5,587 bases of DNA. Origin: Synechococcaceae cyanobacterium. Its GTDB lineage: Bacteria; Cyanobacteriota; Cyanobacteriia; PCC-6307; Cyanobiaceae. The stretch is from NCBI GenBank assembly GCA_947460085.1, contig CANHGA010000148.1, forward strand, positions 1 to 5,587. Direction: 5' to 3'. Position 1 is the first letter of the stretch, and every line of letters begins with the position of its first letter. Below are positions 1 through 5,587 of this stretch, piece after piece. The notes beneath the pieces were generated by a model. That model searched no databases. It was not told the origin of the DNA and saw only the letters and a list, made by a program, of their open reading frames with translations. Position numbers and translations under genes: made by a program.

Positions 1-327
1 ACCTTCGTTGGCATCCACAATCAGCAGGCAGCCATCCACCATGCCGAGCACCCGCTCAACTTCTCCACCGAAGTCGGCGTGGCCAGGGGTATCAACAATA
101 TTGATTCGAATCCCTTCGTAATCAACGGCGGTATTCTTCGAAAGAATCGTAATGCCGCGTTCGCGCTCTAGATCATTGGAATCCATCACACAAGTGGGGA
201 TGGCTTCCCCTTCGCGAAAGATGCCCGATTGATTCAAGAGGGCATCAACCAGGGTGGTTTTGCCGTGGTCAACGTGGGCAATGATCGCAATATTGCGAAT
301 CGGCGTGCCTGTGTGTTCGCCGCTCAT
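1..327 (-). CDS. typA: TypA/BipA ribosome-associated GTPase, N-terminal part (runs off left edge)
   Basis: These are the first 109 codons of a translational GTPase; the rest lies beyond position 1. Seen in the translation: the G1/P-loop AHVDHGKT at residues 17-24, the switch I region ending ERERGIT at 54-60, and the G3 motif DTPGH at 79-83. The stretch VMDSNDLERERGIT is characteristic of TypA/BipA, as opposed to EF-G or LepA. Members of this family bind the ribosome at the elongation-factor site and are known for roles in stress and low-temperature growth and in 50S assembly; in the cell the protein is cytosolic. The ATG at 327-325 is chosen because it lies just before the conserved IRNIAIIAHVDHGKT start and has AGGAA at 341-337, nine bases upstream. 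It is in the same orientation as the U32 gene, 98 bases away, so it may be read from that transcript or from its own promoter. No in-frame stop occurs in the visible part. Confidence 0.96.
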   Translation of the reverse strand, partial: MSGEHTGTPIRNIAIIAHVDHGKTTLVDALLNQSGIFREGEAIPTCVMDSNDLERERGITILSKNTAVDYEGIRINIVDTPGHADFGGEVERVLGMVDGCLLIVDANEG

Positions 328-336
328 GCGTAAGAA

Positions 337-341
337 TTCCT
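337..341 (-). promoter_or_regulatory. Shine-Dalgarno sequence of typA
   Basis: On the minus strand the sequence reads AGGAA, followed by nine bases and then the typA ATG at 327-325. Spacing and match are good for a ribosome binding site, and they support the chosen start. I could not identify a convincing -35/-10 pair in the rest of the spacer. Confidence 0.6.
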
Positions 342-373
342 AGGTTCTACTGAAGGCCTGCGGGCCAGAGTTA

Positions 374-398
374 AAGCTTTTCAGCCCTATCAAAGCTT
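374..398 (-). other. Small inverted repeat in the U32-typA spacer
   Basis: AAGCTTT at 374-380 is complementary to AAAGCTT at 392-398, giving a 7-bp stem with an 11-base loop. It sits in the 98-base spacer between the U32 stop and the typA start. The stem is AT-rich and has no T run long enough to call a factor-independent terminator. It could be a weak attenuator or chance, since each arm contains the self-complementary AAGCTT. Nothing else in the spacer is recognisable. Confidence 0.25.
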
Positions 399-425
399 AG
401 AAGCCGAACCTCCAGCTTATCTCAC

Positions 426-3029
426 TCACCTGCGGCTTTTAAGACTGCCCCGGGTCACGCCCAGGCGGCTATCGAGCTGTTCCTGTTGCCACAGCTGGCG
501 TCCCGATATCTCCCCACGGATCGCGGAGCCGTATTGACGCACCCGCTGGACCGTCTGGTCGGCGGATTCGTCCAAGAGCTCAAGGCGCAGGGACCGCACA
601 CCGGCCCGCAGGAGCTGGGGTAGGGCCTCGGCGGCCGTTTGGGCCTTGCCGTTAAACAGGGTGTTGCGGCAACCGAGGTCGGCCCGGAGGGGGTGCTCGC
701 TGCCACTGCGGTCCCGCAGGAGCACCGTGTGGGTCTCGCAGGGACGGCCGCAGTCGGTGTGGTCATGGCCATCGGAGAGGAAGGCGCAAAACAGGCAATG
801 CTCCATGTGGAACAGGGGCATGTGCTGGTGCACCGTGACCTCAACGGAACCCGCAGGACACCCCGCCAGGAGCTCGAGCAATTGGTCGAGGGCGAGGTCA
901 TAGCTCGCCGTGATCCGCTCCAGGCCCCAATGGTTCAAGAACCAGGCAGCAGTGAGCGGGTTGGCCACGTTCAAGGAAAAATCGCCAACGCAGGGGGCCA
1001 GCGGGGTCAGCAGCTCCAGCTGGTCGGCGTTGCGCACCAGATAACCGTCGGCCTGGGCCCGGATGAGGGGGTCCAAGGTCCAGCGTTCATCGGGCCTGGT
1101 GATCCGGGCACCGGCCAGCCAAATACCCCCCGGCCAGACGCCGCGACCGATGGCGATGGCCTCCTTGAGTTCGTGGGGTTGCTCCAGCTCGGCAACAACC
1201 CGGTGCACGGGTTGGTCGCGCAGGGCCTTGAGTTGATCCAGGCTGCGCACCAACACCACCACCTCGGTGCCCCCGTGGCCTTCCTGCTGGGACCTGGTTG
1301 TAGGCCCGGGCTCCTGGGGGTGCAGGGAACCCAGGATCTGGGGCAAGGCAGCTTTGGCAGCCGTTCGATCCAACGCCGGTTGGGCCGTTGTTGGTGGGCA
1401 GCTGGGTACGCAGCTCGCCAGGTCACCACTGCTCGCCAAGTGATCAACGAGCTGGCGGCGCAACTGGTTGAGTTGGGCCATCGGCAAAAAGAGCTCGCCG
1501 CTGAGGTGCACCTCCAAGGAACCCAGCTCCCACGGGGTACCGCCCAGGCGGCCCAATTGGGCCGCCAGCCGGTCTTGGTTGAGGGATTGGCCCGTGGCCG
1601 GCTGCAGGGGCGTGGCGGATGGCCATTGCCATGGCTCGGTGGGCGGTGCCTCAAAGGACCCGGCCCGAAGCAACCTGAGCACGAGGGGTTCGCCCCTGGC
1701 CCCACTCACCCGCAGATGGAGAGCCTGTTTGCGCTCGGGGGTCCCACGACTCGCCATGCGTTTCCAGCTGCGCTCGAGGGCTGGATCGCTGGTCAGCCAG
1801 CAGGGGGCACCCTCCACCAGGGCACGGCCATCGATCTGGCCAGGCCCGAGCTTGATCGCCAGGGACCCAGCAGCCCGCTGCTCAACCGCCATCACCCGGC
1901 CACCAAGTTCTGGGGGAGGCTCAAGGGCCGATTGAGACCTGGCTTCAAAAACCAGGCCATCACCTGGCTTCAGGGCAGTTGGGGTGCTGACTAGCCACCA
2001 ACCCTTGGCATCGATGGCGAGAAACTGGCCAATTTTGGGGCCCCTTTTTTTGCTCCACAGCCCATGCACCAAGGACCGGTGGTTCACTCCCCCTAACCAA
2101 CCGGTTGACAGGCCCCTGGAGAAACTGAGCTCCAGATTCCGCCGGGTCTGATCGGGCTGCGTCTGATCGGGTTGCCCTGGCCCTGGGTTGTCGTTGCCCG
2201 GCCCTGGATGCAGCTGGTCGAGGCTGCGGCGATAGGTCTCTGTGACCGCCGCCACATAGGTGGCCTCCTTGAGGCGCCCCTCAATCTTGAGGCTGGCGAT
2301 GCCGAGTTCGGCCAGCTCGGGAATGAGCTCCCAGGCTGCCAAGTCCTGGGGCGAGAGCAGGTAGCGTTGGTCGCCCAGGGGCTTCTCCTCACCATCCACG
2401 ATCAATTCGTAGGGCAACCTGCAGGCCTGGGCACATTCACCGCGGTTGGCACTGCGCTGGCCGAGGGCCTCACTGGTGAGGCACTGCCCCGAATAGGCAA
2501 CGCACAGGGCGCCATGCACAAACACCTCTAGGGGCATGGCGATGGCCCGTTGTTGGAGCTGGGCCTGGAGACGCTGGAAATCCTTCAGCGCCAGCTCCCG
2601 GGCTAGCACCACCCGCTGACAGCCAAGCTCAGCGGCCTGGGCCACCCCGGCGGCACTCGTGATCGACATCTGGGTGGAGCCATGGATCGCCAAATTGGGA
2701 GCCAGCTCCCTAGCGAGGCGAGCCAGGCCGATGTCCTGAACGATGAGGGCATCAACCCCGGCATCCGCCGCCGCCAGGACCAGGTCGGCGGCCTCATCCA
2801 ACTCAGCGGGAAATACCAACACGTTGAGCGTCAGGAAACCCTTGACGCCCCGCCGGTGCAGCCACTGCATCAGCTCTGGCAGTTCCTGACGCTGAAAGTT
2901 GGCGGCCCGCATGCGGGCATTAAGGGCGTCAACGCCGAAATACACCGCATCGGCACCGTTGGCGACAGCAGCCTTCAAGGCCTCCCAGGTGCCGGCGGGA
3001 GAGAGCAATTCCGGCAGGACAGTTGTCAT
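426..3029 (-). CDS. U32-family protein with DUF3656 and a second U32-like module (RlhA/TrhP-like)
   Basis: The protein has 867 residues, the length of the long U32 form (roughly 800-870), not the short one (about 300-450). Residues 1-265 form the U32 domain: ELLSPAG at the start, GADAVYFG at 25-32, and the U32 signature EVFVHGALCVAYSGQC at 168-183 with C176 and C183, followed by GECAQAC with C199 and C203. Residues about 300-530 fit the DUF3656 region. After a linker rich in Pro, Gln and Gly (about 538-588), a second U32-like module carries HMEHCLFC (C745, C748), C760, C764 and LGCRNTLFN with C787. Although named peptidases, characterised relatives (RlhA, TrhP, UbiU/V) take part in RNA or quinone hydroxylation, and several bind a 4Fe-4S cluster through four cysteines. 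RNA hydroxylation is therefore my inferred role and is not shown here. The start ATG is placed directly before the conserved ELLSPAG. No Shine-Dalgarno is visible; the gene begins 10 bases after the VanY stop, suggesting translational coupling. Confidence 0.9.
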   Translation of the reverse strand: MTTVLPELLSPAGTWEALKAAVANGADAVYFGVDALNARMRAANFQRQELPELMQWLHRRGVKGFLTLNVLVFPAELDEAADLVLAAADAGVDALIVQDIGLARLARELAPNLAIHGSTQMSITSAAGVAQAAELGCQRVVLARELALKDFQRLQAQLQQRAIAMPLEVFVHGALCVAYSGQCLTSEALGQRSANRGECAQACRLPYELIVDGEEKPLGDQRYLLSPQDLAAWELIPELAELGIASLKIEGRLKEATYVAAVTETYRRSLDQLHPGPGNDNPGPGQPDQTQPDQTRRNLELSFSRGLSTGWLGGVNHRSLVHGLWSKKRGPKIGQFLAIDAKGWWLVSTPTALKPGDGLVFEARSQSALEPPPELGGRVMAVEQRAAGSLAIKLGPGQIDGRALVEGAPCWLTSDPALERSWKRMASRGTPERKQALHLRVSGARGEPLVLRLLRAGSFEAPPTEPWQWPSATPLQPATGQSLNQDRLAAQLGRLGGTPWELGSLEVHLSGELFLPMAQLNQLRRQLVDHLASSGDLASCVPSCPPTTAQPALDRTAAKAALPQILGSLHPQEPGPTTRSQQEGHGGTEVVVLVRSLDQLKALRDQPVHRVVAELEQPHELKEAIAIGRGVWPGGIWLAGARITRPDERWTLDPLIRAQADGYLVRNADQLELLTPLAPCVGDFSLNVANPLTAAWFLNHWGLERITASYDLALDQLLELLAGCPAGSVEVTVHQHMPLFHMEHCLFCAFLSDGHDHTDCGRPCETHTVLLRDRSGSEHPLRADLGCRNTLFNGKAQTAAEALPQLLRAGVRSLRLELLDESADQTVQRVRQYGSAIRGEISGRQLWQQEQLDSRLGVTRGSLKSRR
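2146..2175 (-). repeat. 15-base tandem repeat inside the U32 gene
   Basis: Two adjacent 15-base units, 2146-2160 and 2161-2175, differ at a single base. The unit length is a multiple of three, so the reading frame is kept and the protein gains QPDQT-QPDQT near residues 287-296. It follows a second low-complexity piece, PGPGNDNPGPG (275-285). The segment lies in the hinge between the first U32 domain and the DUF3656 region, where length changes should be tolerated. Confidence 0.85.
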
Positions 3030-3051
3030 GGACGGCTGGTCATGGACGGCT
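3025..3051. repeat. 13-base direct repeat at the VanY/U32 gene junction
   Basis: GTCATGGACGGCT occurs at 3025-3037 and again at 3039-3051, separated by one base. Read on the minus strand, the copy at 3025-3037 holds the start codon of the U32 gene. The copy at 3039-3051 holds the VanY stop codon overlapped by an ATG that is out of frame with the U32 gene and meets a stop five codons later. The arrangement looks like a short local duplication that carried a start-codon context with it. Confidence 0.85.
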
Positions 3052-3783
3052 CAAGCGCTGGGCAGGTTCAAACACCTGCAAAGCCTGGGTGGTGCCCTCA
3101 TAGCGCCAATGCCAAGGTTCGTAGCTGACTCCCTGGCTATTGCCATGGGGAAAGGAGAGCACAAATTGGTACCGGGCCCCATTGGCCTTGAGCCAGGAGA
3201 AGGCAGCGGTCTGCTCAAACGATTGGGAGAGGTTGGCCCCAGGTTGGGAACCATCACCGAGATCGATTGCGAAGCCGGTGGCATGTTCTGAGAATCCGGG
3301 TGGGGCACTCACCCGGGCCCGTTCACGAGCTGTTTGGTTGCGAGCCGACTTCACATCGAAAAACAGGTGCTTCTGCAAGGCAATCGAGCGATAGCCACTG
3401 AGCACCACCAAATCCACCCCGTCGGCGGCGGCGGCGGCGCGCATGGCCACCAGCGCATCGGCTGCATCCCGTTGCAGTTCAATCCCTGGAGAGATAGCCA
3501 CCAGCTCGGATGGTTTGACCTCTGCATAGGGAAGGTGGCCGAGTAGGCGGCCATCGATGCCTGCCCGCACATTCAGACCTGCCACCGGAGGTGGCCCCAG
3601 CAGGCGCCGCAGGGGCTGGGGGAAAACCAGGGCCAAGCCCAAAAGGCCCAAAAGCGCGCCAGCGGCTCCTGCGGCGAGCCGCCTAAAGCCCCTGCTGCGA
3701 CTCGGGGCGGAAACCGTGGAACGCCGCGCAACCGGAATGTCTTCGCTTGCCCCCGTTCCCTGGCCTCGCCTGGCACCGATCAC
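3040..3783 (-). CDS. Membrane-anchored VanY-type D-alanyl-D-alanine carboxypeptidase (peptidase M15B)
   Basis: This 247-residue protein should trim the terminal D-Ala from peptidoglycan stem peptides on the outer face of the cytoplasmic membrane. Seen: a basic N-terminus, one hydrophobic segment at about 36-54 (LAAGAAGALLGLLGLALVF) acting as a signal anchor, then the M15B domain. Its motifs are SGYRS at 129-133, SEHATGFAIDLG at 165-176 with zinc ligands H167 and D174, and EPWHWRY at 222-228 with catalytic E222 and ligand H225. All expected active-site residues are present, so it is probably active. The start is a GTG at 3783-3781: upstream in frame there is no ATG, GTG or TTG before a stop at 3861-3859, and the next internal Met lies inside the catalytic domain. 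GAAGG about 10 bases upstream may be its ribosome binding site. It is divergent from chlP and probably the first gene of an operon with the U32 gene. Whether it acts on D,D- or L,D-bonds cannot be told from sequence alone. Confidence 0.93.
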   Translation of the reverse strand: MIGARRGQGTGASEDIPVARRSTVSAPSRSRGFRRLAAGAAGALLGLLGLALVFPQPLRRLLGPPPVAGLNVRAGIDGRLLGHLPYAEVKPSELVAISPGIELQRDAADALVAMRAAAAADGVDLVVLSGYRSIALQKHLFFDVKSARNQTARERARVSAPPGFSEHATGFAIDLGDGSQPGANLSQSFEQTAAFSWLKANGARYQFVLSFPHGNSQGVSYEPWHWRYEGTTQALQVFEPAQRLSRP

Positions 3784-3900
3784 CTGAGCTGAGCCTTCGA
3801 GCAGTGAAGATCCTAGGTGGGAAGCGGAGAAACAACGGCAGTTGCCTGCCCAGCAGTGTTAGCTTCCACGCCACATCCTTCCTGGCGGAGCGGTTTTCAG
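3784..3900. promoter_or_regulatory. Divergent intergenic region between the VanY gene and chlP
   Basis: These 117 bases separate two genes transcribed away from each other, so both promoters should lie here or just inside the opposite gene. I see no clear sigma-70 pair. On the minus strand TTGTTT and TAGGAT (near 3811-3836) are separated by only 14 bases, which is too short to trust. The chlP reading frame stays open upstream to a GTG at 3817, but that stretch does not look like the family. Placement of promoters is inference from gene order. Confidence 0.45.
3887..3890 (+). promoter_or_regulatory. Shine-Dalgarno sequence of chlP
   Basis: GGAG ends 10 bases before the ATG at 3901. It favours that ATG over the in-frame GTG at 3817, which would add 28 residues ahead of the nucleotide-binding strand. 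Confidence 0.5.
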
Positions 3901-5301
3901 ATGTTGCGTGTCGCAGTGGTGGGCGGTGGTCCCAGTGGTTCCTGTGCCGCTGAAGTGCTCGCCAAGGCCGGCATCCAAACCTGGATCTTTGAGCGCAAGC
4001 TCGATAACGCCAAGCCGTGTGGTGGCGCGATTCCACTCTGCATGGTCTCGGAATTCGACCTGCCTGAGTCGATCATCGACCGCAAGGTGAGAAACATGAA
4101 GATGATTTCCCCCTCCAACCGGGAGGTGGATATCAACCTGGAAAACGATGGTGAGTACATCGGCATGTGCCGCCGGGAGGTGATGGATGCATTTCTTAGG
4201 GAGAGAGCAGCTGATTTAGGCGCCCATTTGGTGAATGGTCTGGTTACCAAGATCGATACGGGCAGCAAGCGACAGGGGCCTTACACCCTCACCTATTCGG
4301 ACTACGCCTCCGGCGAAGCCACCGGCGAGAGCAAAACCCTGGAAGTCGATTTGATTGTTGGAGCCGATGGCGCCAACAGCCGGGTTGCCAAAGCGATGGA
4401 TGCCGGCGACTACAACGTGGCCATCGCTTTCCAGGAGCGCATCAAGCTGCCGCCTGAAGAGATGAAGTACTACGAGAGCTTGGCCGAGATGTATGTGGGA
4501 ACGGATGTTTCCCCAGATTTCTACGCCTGGGTCTTCCCGAAATACGACCACGTCGCCGTGGGTACGGGAACCATGCAGAACAACCAGGGCCTGATCAAGA
4601 GCCTGCAGGAAGGCATCCGCGAACGGGCTAAGAAACGCCTCCTTCACGGTGAAGTCATCAAGGTGGAAGCCCACCCCATTCCCGAGCATCCCCGTCCCAG
4701 GCGTGTGGTCGGCCGCATGGCATTGGTGGGTGATGCCGCTGGCTACGTGACCAAGAGCTCCGGCGAAGGAATCTATTTCGCTGCCAAAAGTGGGCGCATG
4801 TGCGCTGAACAGATCGTGGCGGCCAGCGCCAATGGCACCAAGATCCCCACGGAGAAAGATCTCAAGGTGTATCTGAAGAAGTGGGACCGCCAGTACGGCG
4901 CCACCTACAAAGTGCTCGAAATCCTCCAAAATATCTTCTATCGCAATGATGCTGCCCGCGAAGCTTTCGTGGAAATGTGCGATGACAAAGATGTGCAACG
5001 GCTCACCTTCGACAGCTACCTGTATAAGCGGGTGGTCCTGATGAACCCCTGGCAGCAGTTGAAGCTCACCCTCCTAACCCTGGGTTCGGTGTTGCGCGGC
5101 AACGCCCTAGCGCCTGCCAGCTACAAGCCGGTGCCGAGTGCCGTCCGCAGTGAAGAGGAGGCGATGGCCATCCTGGCCGTCAGCGCGATCAAAGGGGGCA
5201 TCAAGGTGTCCTCCAAGAAAGTCCCGGCCCAGGGTTTGCCAACACCTGAGTCGACTCCTGCAGATGATCGTGAAACCGTTGGCGCCGGAAACAACTCTTA
5301 G
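3901..5301 (+). CDS. chlP: Geranylgeranyl reductase (geranylgeranyl diphosphate/chlorophyll reductase)
   Basis: ChlP is an NADPH-dependent flavoprotein that reduces three double bonds of the geranylgeranyl group, on the diphosphate or on geranylgeranyl-chlorophyll, giving the phytyl tail of chlorophyll a and tocopherol; it works at the thylakoid membrane. Seen in 466 residues: the FAD-binding GGGPSGSCAAE at 8-18, ERKLDNAKPCGGAIPLC at 31-47, GADGANSRVA at 154-163 and the second flavin motif GDAAGYVTKSSGEGIYF at 277-293. These are hallmarks of the ChlP/BchP family. The start ATG at 3901 begins the typical MLRVAVVGGGPSG N-terminus and has GGAG 10 bases upstream. The protein is longer than the Synechocystis form (about 407 residues): residues from about 411 form an extra tail, first a conserved-looking part (PSAVRSEEEAMAILAVSAIKGGIKV), then about 26 residues of low complexity rich in Pro, Ser and Thr. 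It is monocistronic here, with a divergent neighbour upstream and a convergent one downstream. Confidence 0.97.
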   Translation: MLRVAVVGGGPSGSCAAEVLAKAGIQTWIFERKLDNAKPCGGAIPLCMVSEFDLPESIIDRKVRNMKMISPSNREVDINLENDGEYIGMCRREVMDAFLRERAADLGAHLVNGLVTKIDTGSKRQGPYTLTYSDYASGEATGESKTLEVDLIVGADGANSRVAKAMDAGDYNVAIAFQERIKLPPEEMKYYESLAEMYVGTDVSPDFYAWVFPKYDHVAVGTGTMQNNQGLIKSLQEGIRERAKKRLLHGEVIKVEAHPIPEHPRPRRVVGRMALVGDAAGYVTKSSGEGIYFAAKSGRMCAEQIVAASANGTKIPTEKDLKVYLKKWDRQYGATYKVLEILQNIFYRNDAAREAFVEMCDDKDVQRLTFDSYLYKRVVLMNPWQQLKLTLLTLGSVLRGNALAPASYKPVPSAVRSEEEAMAILAVSAIKGGIKVSSKKVPAQGLPTPESTPADDRETVGAGNNS

Positions 5302-5320
5302 CCCCCTGGCCAGGGCTAAG
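5297..5320. terminator. Hairpin between convergent chlP and desaturase, probable bidirectional terminator
   Basis: CTTAGCCC at 5297-5304 pairs perfectly with GGGCTAAG at 5313-5320, an 8-bp stem with an 8-base loop. The left arm includes the chlP stop codon TAG (5299-5301). The right arm lies nine bases beyond the desaturase stop, so the hairpin would form in both transcripts. On the minus strand it is followed by AGTTGTTT, a weak T-rich tract; on the plus strand there is none. A role in termination or in protecting the 3' ends is inferred from position and symmetry. Confidence 0.55.
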
Positions 5321-5329
5321 GCGCCCGGC

Positions 5330-5587
5330 CTAGGCCACTTGCTGGGCGGTGATCAGCTCGTTGGCCTGCTGATCCCAAATTGTGTAATGGAAGCAGCTCG
5401 GAATGTCAGAGAGCTTCAAATAACAACAATCGCCAAGTAGGCTCACATTTTTTTCGTGACATTTGCGTAATCGATAATTCGGAATTCTCTCGCACAAATG
5501 ATGAACGATATGAAATGCTATATCAGCCGAAAACCAATTGAGTAGCGGCGGCAGAATTAAATTGCTGCTTCCCGATATGGCCCCCTG
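5330..5587 (-). CDS. Membrane fatty acid desaturase, C-terminal part (start lies beyond the right edge)
   Basis: Reading the minus strand from the right edge gives 85 open codons ending in TAG at 5332-5330. The translation contains GSSNLILPPLLNWFSADIA, then HIVHHLCERIPNYRL at residues 26-40 of the fragment. HIVHH is the third histidine box (HxxHH) of integral membrane acyl-lipid desaturases (PF00487), a ligand set of the di-iron centre. The following IPNYRLRKCHEKN resembles the Bacillus Des and cyanobacterial omega-type desaturases. Such enzymes insert double bonds into membrane lipid acyl chains using ferredoxin and oxygen, and in cyanobacteria they are commonly cold- or light-regulated. The tail differs from the Synechocystis DesA (Δ12) end as I remember it, so I give no symbol and leave the double-bond position open. 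It converges on chlP with 28 bases between the stops. Codons such as TTA, ATA, AGA and CGA and the AT-rich sequence set it apart from its neighbours. Confidence 0.88.
   Translation of the reverse strand, partial: QGAISGSSNLILPPLLNWFSADIAFHIVHHLCERIPNYRLRKCHEKNVSLLGDCCYLKLSDIPSCFHYTIWDQQANELITAQQVA

Noticed and set aside
639..1994. 451-residue open frame on the plus strand
   Set aside because: It lies wholly antisense to the U32 gene, whose domains and cysteine motifs are clear. Its translation is Gly/Gln/Leu-rich with no recognisable motif, as expected from the GC-rich opposite strand.
3817..3900. 28-residue upstream extension of ChlP from a GTG
   Set aside because: The family N-terminus begins at the ATG at 3901, which has a GGAG upstream. 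The extension has no motif and would occupy most of the divergent promoter region.
3784..3900. Possible minus-strand promoter TTGTTT-14-TAGGAT
   Set aside because: A 14-base spacer is too short for a standard sigma-70 promoter and the -35 match is poor, so no promoter is called.
4216..4998. 260-residue open frame on the minus strand within chlP
   Set aside because: chlP is certain on the plus strand with all flavin motifs. The antisense frame has no family motif and is a by-product of codon bias.
5138..5440. 100-residue plus-strand frame overlapping the end of chlP
   Set aside because: It begins inside chlP in another frame and then runs antisense to the desaturase. Its product has no recognisable feature.
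5448..5454. Run of seven T on the plus strand, terminator-like
   Set aside because: It lies within the desaturase reading frame (Lys-Asn codons on the minus strand), and no stable stem precedes it.
1..5587. Search for tRNA, rRNA, CRISPR arrays, insertion sequences, attachment sites and origins
   Set aside because: Nothing with the needed structure was seen on either strand, and almost all the sequence is taken up by five ordinary protein genes.

Overview
The window looks like a moderately GC-rich cyanobacterial chromosome, most likely a picocyanobacterium of the Synechococcus/Cyanobium type. The strongest clue is chlP, geranylgeranyl reductase of chlorophyll and tocopherol synthesis. Its N-terminus and C-terminal extension match, from memory, the marine Synechococcus/Prochlorococcus form. 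A membrane fatty acid desaturase and a long two-module U32 protein fit the same group. No database search was possible, so names rest on motifs and family knowledge.

Layout: a leftward block occupies positions 1-3783. In transcription order it holds a GTG-started, membrane-anchored VanY/M15B D,D-carboxypeptidase (3783-3040), a U32-family protein with DUF3656 (3029-426) and the first 109 codons of typA/bipA (327-1, running off the left edge). The first two genes are only 10 bases apart and are probably co-transcribed. typA follows after 98 bases with its own Shine-Dalgarno sequence. A 117-base divergent spacer (3784-3900) separates this block from rightward chlP (3901-5301). chlP ends in a hairpin overlapping its stop codon and converges on the last 85 codons of a leftward fatty acid desaturase (5587-5330). 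That partial gene has no start codon inside the window and is easily missed, but its third histidine box is clear. No gene-free stretch exceeds about 120 bases.

How the genes relate: the U32 protein resembles the RlhA/TrhP class, whose studied members are needed for hydroxylation of 23S rRNA or tRNA. TypA is a ribosome-associated GTPase. The pair therefore suggests a translation or ribosome-maturation theme, with an envelope peptidase gene in front. chlP and the desaturase both serve thylakoid pigments and lipids, but they lie on opposite strands and are not an operon.

I found no mobile element, CRISPR array, tRNA, rRNA or defence locus, and no convincing new system. Points worth a second look are the AT-rich desaturase tail, the duplicated cysteine clusters of the U32 protein, a 13-base direct repeat across the VanY stop/U32 start junction, and an in-frame 15-base tandem repeat inside the U32 gene.
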